DNA of 64,000 bases from Labrenzia sp. OB1. GTDB lineage: Bacteria; Pseudomonadota; Alphaproteobacteria; Rhizobiales; Stappiaceae. The stretch is taken from positions 62,001 to 126,000 of the forward strand of contig NZ_JSEP01000002.1 of assembly GCF_001624695.1 (NCBI RefSeq). The letters run 5' to 3'. Positions 8,555 through 16,652 of the stretch are shown here, piece after piece. The notes under the pieces are model-generated. The model did no database searches. It saw only the letters and a list, made by a program, of their open reading frames with translations, and was not told the DNA's origin. How positions within the stretch are numbered: the stretch's first letter is position 1; each line of letters opens with the position of its first letter. Both the position numbers and the translations under genes were made by a program.

Positions 8555-10882
8555 TTGACCTGGTTCTATAACATGCGTCTGACGCAGAAACTCCTGTTTG
8601 CCTTTGCTGCCTTGCTGCTTGTGATGGCGACTATCGGCGGAAAGTCGGCGCTGTTGTTTCAGACGCTCGATCATGAATTCACCGAGTTTTCCGAGCACGG
8701 CAACGCACTCGCCGCCGCGGCAGACATCACCCAGGCCTTTTCCGAGATGGAAATCAAGGCGATGGAATTCGTCTCACATTCCACGCCGGAAAATTTCGAA
8801 TCCGCGAAGATCGCGCATGACCGTGTCGCCGAACTGATTACGGACAAGCTCACCAAATTGCATGTGCCTGAGGAAGTCGACCGCCTGAAGGACGCTCAGA
8901 AGCATATCGAAATCTATTGGGTCAATTTCGAGAAGCTCACCGAAGAGCGACGCCAGCAGATCGATATTGTCGACCACCAGCTTCACAAGACAGGCGACAA
9001 ACTTCAGGATGAAATCCTGACTGTCTTCAAGCACAAGCAAGATGCAGAGATTGTCGATGGCAAGCCAAGCGAGACACTTGAGCTCGTGACGGATGCCACC
9101 ATTCACCTGCTGATCGCTCGAGATCATGCCAACAGATACGTTTATTCAGGCGATGAAGGCGAACTCGACTATGCGCTTTCAGAAATCGAGCGGGTCAAGA
9201 AGGACCTCACCAGCGAAGTGATGGCCTCCCTCGAAGCTGAGGACGCCAAACTCGTCGATGACGCTGTTCATCAGATCGACATCTATGTAGGCGCTCTCAA
9301 GAGCTTTCGAACGCTCGCCCAGGACATCAACCGCCTGACATCGGATGTCATGCAGAGCGAAGTCAGGGTGATCGCCAGGGATCTGGATGAAATCAAGACC
9401 TTTGCGATCGAAGCCGAACACAAGATCGAGAAACTTGTTCATGCCCAGACCTCCAGCGCAATTCTGTTTTCGGTGGGGGGCACGGCCGTCGGTCTCGTCC
9501 TTGGATTTCTGATTGCCTACATGATGGGCCGCATGATCAGCCGGCCAATCGTACACCTGTCCCGGACGATGAGGGATCTGTCTGACAACAAGCTTGATAC
9601 AGATGTACCTGAGCCCCGCGGCAAGGATGAGGTCGCCGAAATGACCAGGTCCGTACTTGTCTTCCGCGATGGCCTCATCGAACGGCAGGCCATGCGCGAA
9701 ACACAGGAGAAGGAACGCGAGCAGTCGGACCGGAGGCAAAACGAGGTCAACCAGATGGTGGGCATCTTCGGCAACACCATCCGCGGGATCTTCAAGCGCA
9801 TGTCGGATTCTTCGACGGAAATGTCTAACACCGCCGAGGACCTCACGTCCAATGCCGACCATTCCACCTCGCAAGCCATGACACTCGACAAGGATGCGAC
9901 CGAAACCTCCAGCATGGTCACCACGGTTTCGTCCGCCGCCGAAGAGTTGATCTCCTCCATTCAGGAAATTCAGCGCAGCGCCGACCATTCGGCGGAAATC
10001 GCCACGCGTGCGTCGGGCAAGGCGGAAGAAACACGTTCGAACTTTACCGAACTGGTGGCTGCGGCCGACCAGATCACCAGTGTTGTCGACCTTATCCGTG
10101 ATATTGCCGACCAGACAAATCTACTTGCCCTGAACGCAACCATCGAAGCCGCCCGAGCGGGCGAATCCGGCAAGGGGTTTGCCGTGGTTGCCTCGGAGGT
10201 GAAGGAACTTGCGGCCCAGACGGCACGTGCGACCGGCGAAATCGGCAACCAGGTCGGCGCGGTCCAGCGCACGGCACAGGGCGCCGAGGAACACATGGGC
10301 GAAATCTACAATACCGTTCGCGAGATCAGCGAGGTTGCAAACGGCATCGCGGCTTCTGTTACCCAGCAGCAGGCGGCAACTTCCGAGATTGCCCAGAGCA
10401 TGGAAACCGTCTCCAACAACGCCGCCAAAGTCAGGGACAGCGTTTCCGTCATGCGCGACAATGCGGAGAACTGCGCCTCGTCCTCCCAGCTCGTCAAGGA
10501 TGGCAGCACGGTTGTCTATGAAGAAGCTGTTCTGCTCGGAGCGGAAGTCGAAACTTTCCTGGGAGCCATCGGCGATCGGTCGGATGACGAGACTTACCGG
10601 ATCTACAATGTCGACTGGGCATGCGAAGTAACTGTTGATGGCAAGCCGGTAACCGCGCGCTGCGTCAAAATCTCCTCGGCCAATTGCGTTCTGGATGCAA
10701 TGCTCAACCATCCGGCAGGCACGCCGGTCGTGGTCACGACGGACTGGTTGAAGACCCCCGTACAGGCACGCATCTCGATGAGTGACGCGTCGGGAACCAC
10801 CTTGCAGTTCCCGCTCAAGCTCGACCATATTGCCGATATCAGGTTCCAGCTGGAACAGCTCAAACTGTCCACTGCGGCTTGA
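8555..10882 (+). CDS. Methyl-accepting chemotaxis protein with C-terminal PilZ-like domain
   Basis: About 775 residues. TM1 lies near residues 10-35 ([18 protein letters not shown]). A long helical periplasmic sensor (about 36-300) is followed by TM2 ([21 protein letters not shown]) and HAMP ([20 protein letters not shown]). The coiled-coil signalling domain has the conserved tip [18 protein letters not shown] and [15 protein letters not shown]. After the signalling domain, about 95 residues ([19 protein letters not shown] onward) resemble a PilZ fold with a [12 protein letters not shown] strand pattern. The start TTG at 8555 was chosen for the GGAGGAG about 6 bases upstream; TTG 8537 and ATG 8573 are alternatives. 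It is the third gene of the LOV kinase set, so it may receive or modulate a light signal; that link is inferred. Confidence 0.88.
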   Translation: MTWFYNMRLTQKLLFAFAALLLVMATIGGKSALLFQTLDHEFTEFSEHGNALAAAADITQAFSEMEIKAMEFVSHSTPENFESAKIAHDRVAELITDKLTKLHVPEEVDRLKDAQKHIEIYWVNFEKLTEERRQQIDIVDHQLHKTGDKLQDEILTVFKHKQDAEIVDGKPSETLELVTDATIHLLIARDHANRYVYSGDEGELDYALSEIERVKKDLTSEVMASLEAEDAKLVDDAVHQIDIYVGALKSFRTLAQDINRLTSDVMQSEVRVIARDLDEIKTFAIEAEHKIEKLVHAQTSSAILFSVGGTAVGLVLGFLIAYMMGRMISRPIVHLSRTMRDLSDNKLDTDVPEPRGKDEVAEMTRSVLVFRDGLIERQAMRETQEKEREQSDRRQNEVNQMVGIFGNTIRGIFKRMSDSSTEMSNTAEDLTSNADHSTSQAMTLDKDATETSSMVTTVSSAAEELISSIQEIQRSADHSAEIATRASGKAEETRSNFTELVAAADQITSVVDLIRDIADQTNLLALNATIEAARAGESGKGFAVVASEVKELAAQTARATGEIGNQVGAVQRTAQGAEEHMGEIYNTVREISEVANGIAASVTQQQAATSEIAQSMETVSNNAAKVRDSVSVMRDNAENCASSSQLVKDGSTVVYEEAVLLGAEVETFLGAIGDRSDDETYRIYNVDWACEVTVDGKPVTARCVKISSANCVLDAMLNHPAGTPVVVTTDWLKTPVQARISMSDASGTTLQFPLKLDHIADIRFQLEQLKLSTAA

Positions 10883-10916
10883 CCCGGAACGCACGCAAGC
10901 CTGCGGCCAATGCCGC

Positions 10917-11993
10917 TCAGGTACTTCGGTGGCCGAGCACCAGTCCCGTTACCAGCGGCAGCAGCAGGACCATGCCGGTGAAGCGGGCGATCTGGTGGGC
11001 CGCGACGAAGGCCGGATCAAGATCGAGCATGAAGGCGAGGATCGTCATCACTTCCAGCCCGCCCGGCGCATAGGCCAGAAGTGCCTGTCCAAAAGGTATG
11101 TCGATCAGACTGGACACCAGAAGAGCCCCGGCAATCGACGTCAGGAAGGCTGCACACAGGGCCGCGAATGACGCGCTGAGAACGCTGACAAATTCGCGAA
11201 ACGTCATGTTGGCGAACCGGCAGCCGATCATGGCTCCCATCATGGCAAAACAGGGCAGCAAGACAAATTGCGGCAAGGCCAGTGTCAGGGCGCCGGAGGC
11301 ATTCAGACCTGCGCTCGTGAAAAAGGCCCCCGTCATCCAGCCACCCGGCACCCTCAACCTGACCGCAAGCCAGCTGACCAGCAGGCACAGCGGGACACCG
11401 ACGAGGATTTCAACCGGGGTCGAGACAAGCAACTGCCCCCCCTCGCCTTCGATGGCTCCGTTGGTCGACACAACCGCGAACGGCATAATGGCAACCAGTA
11501 CGAACAGGCGCAGGGACTGGCTGGAGGCAATACGCGGCAGATCCGCCCCCCGGTCCGAGGCAAGCGCAATCACGTAGGACAAGGCGCCGGGGATGGCACT
11601 GAAATACGCGGTTTCCCGTGACCATTTCGCACCGAAATGGAGCACCGCGTAGCCGGCAGTCGTCACGCCGACGACAACCACCACCAGCAACGCCATGGAG
11701 ATCGGCCATTCGCCAATCCGTTCGACCACATCCGGACGGACACCCGCGCCCATGGAGATGCCGATGAGCACAAACAGGGCATCGCGGAGGCGGTCGGGCA
11801 GCAGCGTCGGCGCCCCCGCGAGCGTCGTGACGGCGACGAACACCATGGCACCGGAGAGCCAAGCCGCGGGCAGGCCCAGCCAGTAGAATACGCCTCCGCC
11901 GCATGCGGCAATCAGGAGGGTCAGAGCCAGGCGCGCAGCCGTAACTTGAAATTGGGAAAACGACATGGACAACCGGATATCATCTACGGACAT
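10917..11993 (-). CDS. AbrB family membrane protein (putative transporter)
   Basis: 358-residue integral membrane protein with about nine hydrophobic segments in two repeated halves. The halves share motifs such as LPAAWLSGAMVF and VPGGWMTGAFF, then IPGALSYVIALASDRGAD and APGGLEVMTILAFMLDLDPAFVAAHQ. This is the AbrB duplication family (Pfam AbrB, often mislabelled ammonia monooxygenase), whose substrate is unknown. The start may be 11993 or the ATG at 11966. The upstream region is rich in palindromes, including CTGATCGATATCAA (12057-12070), one mismatch from the FNR/FixK consensus. Oxygen control is therefore possible but unproven. It converges with the chemoreceptor gene. Confidence 0.82.
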   Translation of the reverse strand: MSVDDIRLSMSFSQFQVTAARLALTLLIAACGGGVFYWLGLPAAWLSGAMVFVAVTTLAGAPTLLPDRLRDALFVLIGISMGAGVRPDVVERIGEWPISMALLVVVVVGVTTAGYAVLHFGAKWSRETAYFSAIPGALSYVIALASDRGADLPRIASSQSLRLFVLVAIMPFAVVSTNGAIEGEGGQLLVSTPVEILVGVPLCLLVSWLAVRLRVPGGWMTGAFFTSAGLNASGALTLALPQFVLLPCFAMMGAMIGCRFANMTFREFVSVLSASFAALCAAFLTSIAGALLVSSLIDIPFGQALLAYAPGGLEVMTILAFMLDLDPAFVAAHQIARFTGMVLLLPLVTGLVLGHRST

Positions 11994-12029
11994 CCGGTTC
12001 TATAGGCGAAGACTTCTCATGCTTCATCA

Positions 12030-12070
12030 TTGATTGCATAAATCAACCCGATCAATCTGATCGATATCAA
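12030..12070. promoter_or_regulatory. Palindrome-rich operator region upstream of the AbrB gene
   Basis: Three overlapping or adjacent inverted repeats are packed into 41 bp. They are TTGATT-GCATA-AATCAA (12030-12046), CGATCA-ATC-TGATCG (12049-12063) and CTGAT-CGAT-ATCAA (12057-12070). The last has 9 of 10 conserved positions of TTGAT-N4-ATCAA and lies 64-77 bp upstream of the AbrB start. It also overlaps the final codons of the GST gene. Which protein binds is unknown. Confidence 0.4.
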
Positions 12071-12765
12071 CCTGTCACTCCCGGCAAACTGACCGGTGCT
12101 GGTCTGGTGAAGGGCAATCCTTCGATGCCTTCCTTCTTGCAAGCCAGCCGAAGAGCCGGACGGTCCTCAAGCGTTTCCATCAGCCTGCGGAGACGGGGCG
12201 TTTCGGCAAGGTCCCACTTGCCGCTGTTACCGTAAATCTGCGCCCAGCGGACACAGGCCGCCAGGTAGATGTCGACGCAGGTGATCGCCTCCCCCAGAAG
12301 AAACGGGCCGCCAATGGTTTTCAGTTCCGCCTCCAGAAGCTGAAACCCGGCGCCGATCCGTTCGATCAGCGTGTCGGAAAACAGCTGGTGCCGGCTCCGG
12401 TCGGGCAAATAGCGTTTGAGCTTGAAGGAAATGCGCAGATCGGAATGCAGTGTGTTCGACAGGTAGAACAGCCACTTGAGAAAGCGACCACGCGCCGGAG
12501 ACGCCTCGCTCGGTGCAAGCTTCGCATGCCGGTCGCTCAGGAAAAGCAGGATCGCTCCTGTTTCGAACAGGGGGGTGTCTTGTCCCGGAACCTCGAGCAC
12601 CGGAATCAGCCCTTGCGGATTGAGCTTGCGGTAGGCTGGCGACTTCTGCTGCGAGGTCAGGCGGTCAACGGGCAGATAGTCATAGACCTCTTCCAGTTCC
12701 TCCAGCATCATGCGCACCACCAGATTGGCACTGTCCGGAGATCCATGCAGCCGATAACGTGTCAC
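12067..12765 (-). CDS. Glutathione S-transferase family protein
   Basis: 232-residue two-domain GST. The thioredoxin-like N-domain starts TRYRLHGSPDSANLVVRMMLEEL, with the catalytic-site Ser in the SPDS loop, the cis-Pro in GLIPVLEV and the Glu-Thr glutathione contact in LFETGAILLFL. The alpha-helical C-domain contains FLLGEAITCVDIYLAACVRW. I chose GTG 12765 as the start because the fold begins there. An ATG at 12834 is in frame and would add 23 residues without matching family structure. Its own promoter shares the intergenic region with hemN. Specific substrate is unknown; it may serve in detoxification or thiol chemistry. Confidence 0.83.
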   Translation of the reverse strand: MTRYRLHGSPDSANLVVRMMLEELEEVYDYLPVDRLTSQQKSPAYRKLNPQGLIPVLEVPGQDTPLFETGAILLFLSDRHAKLAPSEASPARGRFLKWLFYLSNTLHSDLRISFKLKRYLPDRSRHQLFSDTLIERIGAGFQLLEAELKTIGGPFLLGEAITCVDIYLAACVRWAQIYGNSGKWDLAETPRLRRLMETLEDRPALRLACKKEGIEGLPFTRPAPVSLPGVTG

Positions 12766-12857
12766 CGCAGCCCCGGTTGCAAAACACCCGCCACGAGCTG
12801 AAGGGTCCTGGTTCACGTTGATCACCCTCTTCATTTTCCCGGCCCAGCTGACCGGTC

Positions 12858-12871
12858 TTGAGCAATATCAA
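12858..12871 (+). promoter_or_regulatory. FNR/FixK box upstream of hemN
   Basis: TTGAGCAATATCAA fits TTGA-N6-TCAA, the core bound by FNR and FixK proteins, with one deviation from TTGAT-N4-ATCAA. Its centre is about 41.5 bp upstream of the hemN ATG at 12906, and a -10-like TTAGAT lies at 12894-12899. This is class II activator geometry with transcription starting close to the ATG. The fixK gene 2.5 kb away is the likely regulator. Confidence 0.65.
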
Positions 12872-12905
12872 GGCGGCGCAACAGGACCGCAGCTTAGATG
12901 GCGCC

Positions 12906-14282
12906 ATGACGAAGGATCCGCTCTCCCACGCCATGCGCAATGTACCGCGTTACACCAGCTATCCGACAGCGCCGCACTTTCATGACGGCGTCACGGCCAA
13001 CACCTACGCGAACTGGTTGAATGCGGTTTCGCCGGACGATTCGCTGTCGCTTTATCTGCATGTGCCCTATTGCCGGGAGCTTTGCCACTATTGCGGCTGT
13101 CAAACAAAGGCAACCCGCCAGGATGCGCCGCTGAAGGCCTACGCGGCGACTCTCGGGCAGGAAATCAGCCTGGTCAGCGAACATCTGCGCGAAGCCGGTC
13201 CTGTCCGGCACATTCACTGGGGTGGTGGAACGCCGAGCCTACTGCCGCAGCAGAGCCTGATCGACCTGGCAGGTCTGCTCAGGGTGCAATTCGATCTTGA
13301 TCCCAACGTGGAACACGCCATAGAACTCGACCCCCGTCTTGTGAGCGCGGAACTTGCGGAAACACTGGCTCTGATCGGGGTCAACCGGGCGAGCCTCGGC
13401 GTTCAGGATTTCGACACCGATGTGCAAAAGGCCATCGGACGGTTGCAGCCCTACAAGATCGTGGAACAGACAGTGGCCTGTCTACGCGCTGCCGGTCTCA
13501 CAGATCTCAATTTCGACCTGATGTACGGCCTGCCTGGACAAACCGCCTCCACCATTCTGGATACGGTGGAAAAAACATTGTCCCTGGCCCCCGGTCGCAT
13601 TGCCCTCTTCGGCTATGCGCATGTTCCCTGGATGCGCAAACACCAGCGCCTGATAGATGAAAGCAGCCTGCCTTCGGCGGCCGAACGGCTTGACCTGGCC
13701 GAACTGGCCCGCGCGGAACTCACCCGGGCCGGCTATGTCGCCATCGGCCTCGATCACTTCGCCAGGCCCGACGACAGCATGGCCGTCGCGCTGACCGATG
13801 GCTCCCTGAAACGCAACTTCCAGGGCTACACCACGGACCAGGGTGAACAGCTGATCGGCTTCGGTGTGTCATCCATCGGCAGGCTGTCGGCGGGATTTAT
13901 CCAGAACCGAACCGATGTAGGCACATGGCAGCGCTGTATCGCGGCCGGGCAGTTGCCCGTCGCCAAAGGGCTTGCCCTCACCGTGGACGACCGCATGCGC
14001 GGCCGCATCATCGAGGATCTGATGACGAACTATACCTGCGACCTGGCATCGGTGTGCCGGGAATACGGCCACTCGATGCTGGACCTCGCGGATGCTTTCA
14101 GGGCTTTGGAGACCCTTGCCGCAGACGGCCTTGTCCGGCTTGATCGCGGTGCCAACGATAACGCCAGGATAGAGGTGACCGAAGCCGGGCGGCCCTATGT
14201 GCGCCTGGCGGCCGCCGCCTTCGACGTCTACCTGGCGGACAGTCAGGAAGCGGGCAAGGCACGGCATTCCTCGGCCGTATGA
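12906..14282 (+). CDS. hemN: Oxygen-independent coproporphyrinogen III dehydrogenase
   Basis: 458-residue radical SAM enzyme that oxidatively decarboxylates coproporphyrinogen III to protoporphyrinogen IX without oxygen. The N-terminus has the HemN signature PRYTSYPTAPHF. The cluster motif CRELCHYCGC supplies the CxxxCxxC ligands plus the extra HemN Cys. SAM-binding HWGGGTPSLL, DLMYGLPGQT and the C-terminal HemN domain (SVCREYGHSMLDL region) follow. Length fits the family. ATG 12906 has no Shine-Dalgarno sequence, and the upstream FNR/FixK box plus TTAGAT predict transcription starting at or near this codon, so a leaderless message is possible. ATG 12933 is an alternative start. Expected to be induced at low oxygen. 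Confidence 0.93.
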   Translation: MTKDPLSHAMRNVPRYTSYPTAPHFHDGVTANTYANWLNAVSPDDSLSLYLHVPYCRELCHYCGCQTKATRQDAPLKAYAATLGQEISLVSEHLREAGPVRHIHWGGGTPSLLPQQSLIDLAGLLRVQFDLDPNVEHAIELDPRLVSAELAETLALIGVNRASLGVQDFDTDVQKAIGRLQPYKIVEQTVACLRAAGLTDLNFDLMYGLPGQTASTILDTVEKTLSLAPGRIALFGYAHVPWMRKHQRLIDESSLPSAAERLDLAELARAELTRAGYVAIGLDHFARPDDSMAVALTDGSLKRNFQGYTTDQGEQLIGFGVSSIGRLSAGFIQNRTDVGTWQRCIAAGQLPVAKGLALTVDDRMRGRIIEDLMTNYTCDLASVCREYGHSMLDLADAFRALETLAADGLVRLDRGANDNARIEVTEAGRPYVRLAAAAFDVYLADSQEAGKARHSSAV

Positions 14283-14619
14283 GCGCTTGCCCAAGTACCT
14301 TCAGAAAACAAAAAAGAGCCGCGTCATTCTCGCGGCTCATATTGCCGACAAACTCTCAGCGCCTCTTTTCAGACAAGTGCAGCGTCGCTGCACGCTGATC
14401 CGGGTTCCGGCGTGTCAGCGCGAGTGCAAGCGAGCACTCAACCCGTCAAGCCTCCGAAAACCTGAAACAAGACACGCCTGTGGAGCGAAATATGTCTGGA
14501 TCGATCCCTGATCTGGCCATGCCGCTATCGCTGCAGACTGTCACAGATGACCGCAGGGGGGTGTCCGCGGTCTGAAGCCACGAAATTGGCGCGGCTCTTG
14601 TGTTCAGGCAGATTCCGCC
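14283..14619. other. Intergenic region between hemN and fixK with strong secondary structure
   Basis: No supported gene in these 337 bp. It holds a terminator-like hairpin (14316-14338) and two further stem-loops. One is GTGCAGC-gtc-GCTGCAC (14377-14393). The other is GAGTGC-aagcga-GCACTC (14422-14439), closed by CGGGTT (14401-14406) with AACCCG (14440-14445). It may be a long structured 3' UTR of fixK or a separate small RNA on the minus strand. Confidence 0.45.
14306..14338 (-). terminator. Rho-independent terminator, minus strand
   Basis: The 8-bp perfect stem GAGCCGCG / CGCGGCTC with a 7-base loop (14316-14338) is followed on the minus strand by TTTTTTGTTTTC (complement of 14304-14315). 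On the plus strand the stem is followed by ATATTG, so it is a good terminator only for leftward transcription coming from the fixK side. Confidence 0.65.
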
Positions 14620-15333
14620 TCAATGCATGCCGGTCATCCGGCACAGGCTGCAGACCCTGTTCAGGTGAATCCTGTCGGCCTTGTCAACGCGGATCACGTT
14701 GCGGCGCTTCAGATCGGAGATGACGCGGCTGACGGTTTCGATGGTCAGGCCGAGATAGTCGGCGATTTCCTGCCGGGTCATATGCAGCCGCAAATCGAAA
14801 CTGTCGTTGTCCGGATCGACCGGACCGGTGCAACCCATGCCACCGCGATCGGGTACGAGATGCATCAGGAAACTCGCGACCCGTTCCAGGGCCGATTTAC
14901 GCCCCAGAAGAACGGCATGTTCGTGAAGGCCGCGCATCTGGTTGGAAAGACACTTGGCCAGGGTCCGCTGGAGATCAATCGACTGCTCAACGTGCCTCAG
15001 GTCGACTTCCTGAACCGAAGCATCCGTGAGTGTCTCCGCTGTGCAGTCGTTTTCATCGCCATTTGCCAGACCGAAGATGTCGCCTGGCTGCAGCACTTCA
15101 ACCACCTGGCGCCGACCATCGGGAAGAAGCTTGTAAAGCATCACCGAGCCGCTGAGCAATTCGTAAAGACGTTTGGCCGGATCCCCTTCGTAGTAGATCA
15201 CCGCATGGGTCTCATAGCGGGCCGACTTGCCCCCGAAATGGGAAAAGGATGCCGTTGCGGACGTAGGCACGGGTGCTCCCCCATGTACGCCTGCCGCACC
15301 CTGTCCCCGGGTATCAACTTCGAGATATGCCAT
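14620..15333 (-). CDS. fixK: Crp/Fnr family regulator, FixK-like
   Basis: 237-residue Crp/Fnr regulator. The cyclic-nucleotide-binding-like barrel covers about residues 20-135 (YYEGDPAKRLYELLSGSVMLYKLLPDGRRQVVEVLQPGDIFG). The C-terminal winged helix contains MTRQEIADYLGLTIETVSRVISDL, the Fnr/FixK helix that reads TTGAT half-sites. The chosen ATG has AGGAGG 7 bases upstream and gives a protein without the N-terminal Fe-S cysteine cluster, as in FixK. A CSLC motif sits at the extreme C-terminus. The gene lies downstream of fixLJ and is preceded by a FixJ-like box. It probably relays the low-oxygen signal to genes such as hemN. Confidence 0.85.
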   Translation of the reverse strand: MAYLEVDTRGQGAAGVHGGAPVPTSATASFSHFGGKSARYETHAVIYYEGDPAKRLYELLSGSVMLYKLLPDGRRQVVEVLQPGDIFGLANGDENDCTAETLTDASVQEVDLRHVEQSIDLQRTLAKCLSNQMRGLHEHAVLLGRKSALERVASFLMHLVPDRGGMGCTGPVDPDNDSFDLRLHMTRQEIADYLGLTIETVSRVISDLKRRNVIRVDKADRIHLNRVCSLCRMTGMH

Positions 15334-15523
15334 GTGTCCCTCCTTCGCACAGAATTGCACGGTCTCAGATTTGCAATGACAGCGGCCGCATCCCTTGCAG
15401 GGGCTTGGTAACCATCGCAAGCGATGATTCCGACCGTGTTTGCATGGTGCCCCGTCCGACACCAGCAACTTGCAACCCGGACTCTAACTTCTTTATTTTT
15501 TTGGAGAAATGCGGGCGACTGCG

Positions 15524-15536
15524 TAAGAAAAACTAC
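15524..15536 (-). promoter_or_regulatory. Candidate FixJ-binding box upstream of fixK
   Basis: Read on the minus strand, GTAGTTTTTCTTA matches 10 of 13 positions of the FixJ site of the Sinorhizobium fixK promoter as I recall it (GTAATTTCCCTTA). It is about 190 bp upstream of the fixK start in the gap next to the stand-alone receiver gene. The consensus comes from memory, so treat it as a candidate. Confidence 0.4.
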
Positions 15537-15563
15537 ATATGGGTTGTAATGACGCAGGGATTT

Positions 15564-15935
15564 CTATGCAAACGCGGCGGAGATCGCCTCGATCGACAGG
15601 GGTTTTCTCAAAACCTTCATGTCGGGCAATTCCCGCAAATACCGCGTAAGCGTGGCCTGTGTCGTGCCGGAGATCGCCAGAACTCTCGGCGCATTCGGCA
15701 TGAGCAAGAGCTGCCGAACGATTTCCGTTCCGCTCACCCCAGGGAGGCCGAGATCGACAATGACCCAGTCTTCAGACGACAACCTGGCTCCCGCCAGAAA
15801 GGCTTCGCCGTCCGGATAGATTCTGGAGCGACGATCCATTCCCTCGAGCGCCAGGGCGAGCGCATCGGCAACGGCTTCATCATCTTCAACAATATGAACG
15901 ATCAACGGACCAAAGACCTTTCGTTCCGGCGGCAT
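15564..15935 (-). CDS. Stand-alone receiver domain protein between fixK and fixJ
   Basis: About 123 residues, receiver domain only: LIVHIVEDDEAVADAL, phospho-acceptor Asp in WVIVDLGLPG, Ser in VLAISGTTQ and Lys in MKVLRKPLS. The fold appears complete and phosphorylatable, with no output domain. The longer frame begins with TTG at 15974; ATG 15935 is used here, and neither has a clear ribosome site. It lies downstream of fixLJ on the same strand, 99 bp after fixJ. By analogy with receiver-like FixL modulators it may compete with FixJ for FixL phosphoryl groups or act as a phosphate sink. That role is inferred from position only. Confidence 0.8.
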   Translation of the reverse strand: MPPERKVFGPLIVHIVEDDEAVADALALALEGMDRRSRIYPDGEAFLAGARLSSEDWVIVDLGLPGVSGTEIVRQLLLMPNAPRVLAISGTTQATLTRYLRELPDMKVLRKPLSIEAISAAFA

Positions 15936-16034
15936 ACCGAGCCGAAACGACAATCTAGGCGAGGATGGAGTCAACTGCTGTACGTAAAAATGCTTGTTCG
16001 CATTATTACTTAGGAAATACGAAAGACGGGAAAA

Positions 16035-16646
16035 TCAGCCCCCCGCCTGTCCCCCCAGAACAATCCGCACGAGATCGGCGGCATTTCTCGCGCCGAGTTT
16101 TTCCATGATTCGCGCCCGGTGCACCTCGACCGTCCTCGGGCTGATACCCAGCGTTCTGCCGGCTTCCTTGTTGGAGGCACCGTTGGTGATTTCCTTCAGG
16201 ACTTCCAGTTCCCGGCGTGTAAGCACTTCAGCACCGTGAAACGCGAGCACCTTGTCCTGCGGTTGGCGCTGCTTCATCGCAGCAATGCTTTCCTTCACCC
16301 GCTCAAGTACCGTTTCAGCGGAAAACGGCTTCTCGACGAAGTCGAAGGCACCGTTTCGTATGGCTTCGACAGCCATCGGGATATCGCCTTGTCCGGAGAT
16401 GATGAATATCGGTGCCGGATAATGCTCCGCATTCAGCGCCTTGAGGATCTCGATGCCGGATCGGCCAGGCATGTGGACATCCAGCATGACGCAGGCGGGG
16501 ACAGCCTTGCTCGCCGATTTTATGAATGTGTCGCCGTCGGAAAAGGTCTCCACCACGTACCCTTCCATATTGAACAGGACCGACAGCGCATCACGCACAG
16601 CAGGATCATCGTCAACAATATAAATGGCCTCGGCGTCAGCTTCCAT
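16035..16646 (-). CDS. fixJ: Two-component response regulator FixJ
   Basis: 203-residue FixJ/NarL-type regulator. The receiver domain (1-120) has the acidic patch VDDDPAVRDAL, Asp56 in VMLDVHMPG, Ser in FIISGQGD and Lys in DFVEKPFSAE. The last motif and the MAVEAIRNGAFDF stretch are characteristic of FixJ. The LuxR-type helix-turn-helix (about 140-195) reads LTRRELEVLKEITNGASNKEAGRTLGISPRTVEVHR. It starts 6 bp after the stop of fixL and is transcribed with it. When phosphorylated by FixL at low oxygen, FixJ activates fixK in rhizobia; the box at 15524-15536 suggests the same here. Confidence 0.92.
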   Translation of the reverse strand: MEADAEAIYIVDDDPAVRDALSVLFNMEGYVVETFSDGDTFIKSASKAVPACVMLDVHMPGRSGIEILKALNAEHYPAPIFIISGQGDIPMAVEAIRNGAFDFVEKPFSAETVLERVKESIAAMKQRQPQDKVLAFHGAEVLTRRELEVLKEITNGASNKEAGRTLGISPRTVEVHRARIMEKLGARNAADLVRIVLGGQAGG

Positions 16647-16652
16647 TTGTGT

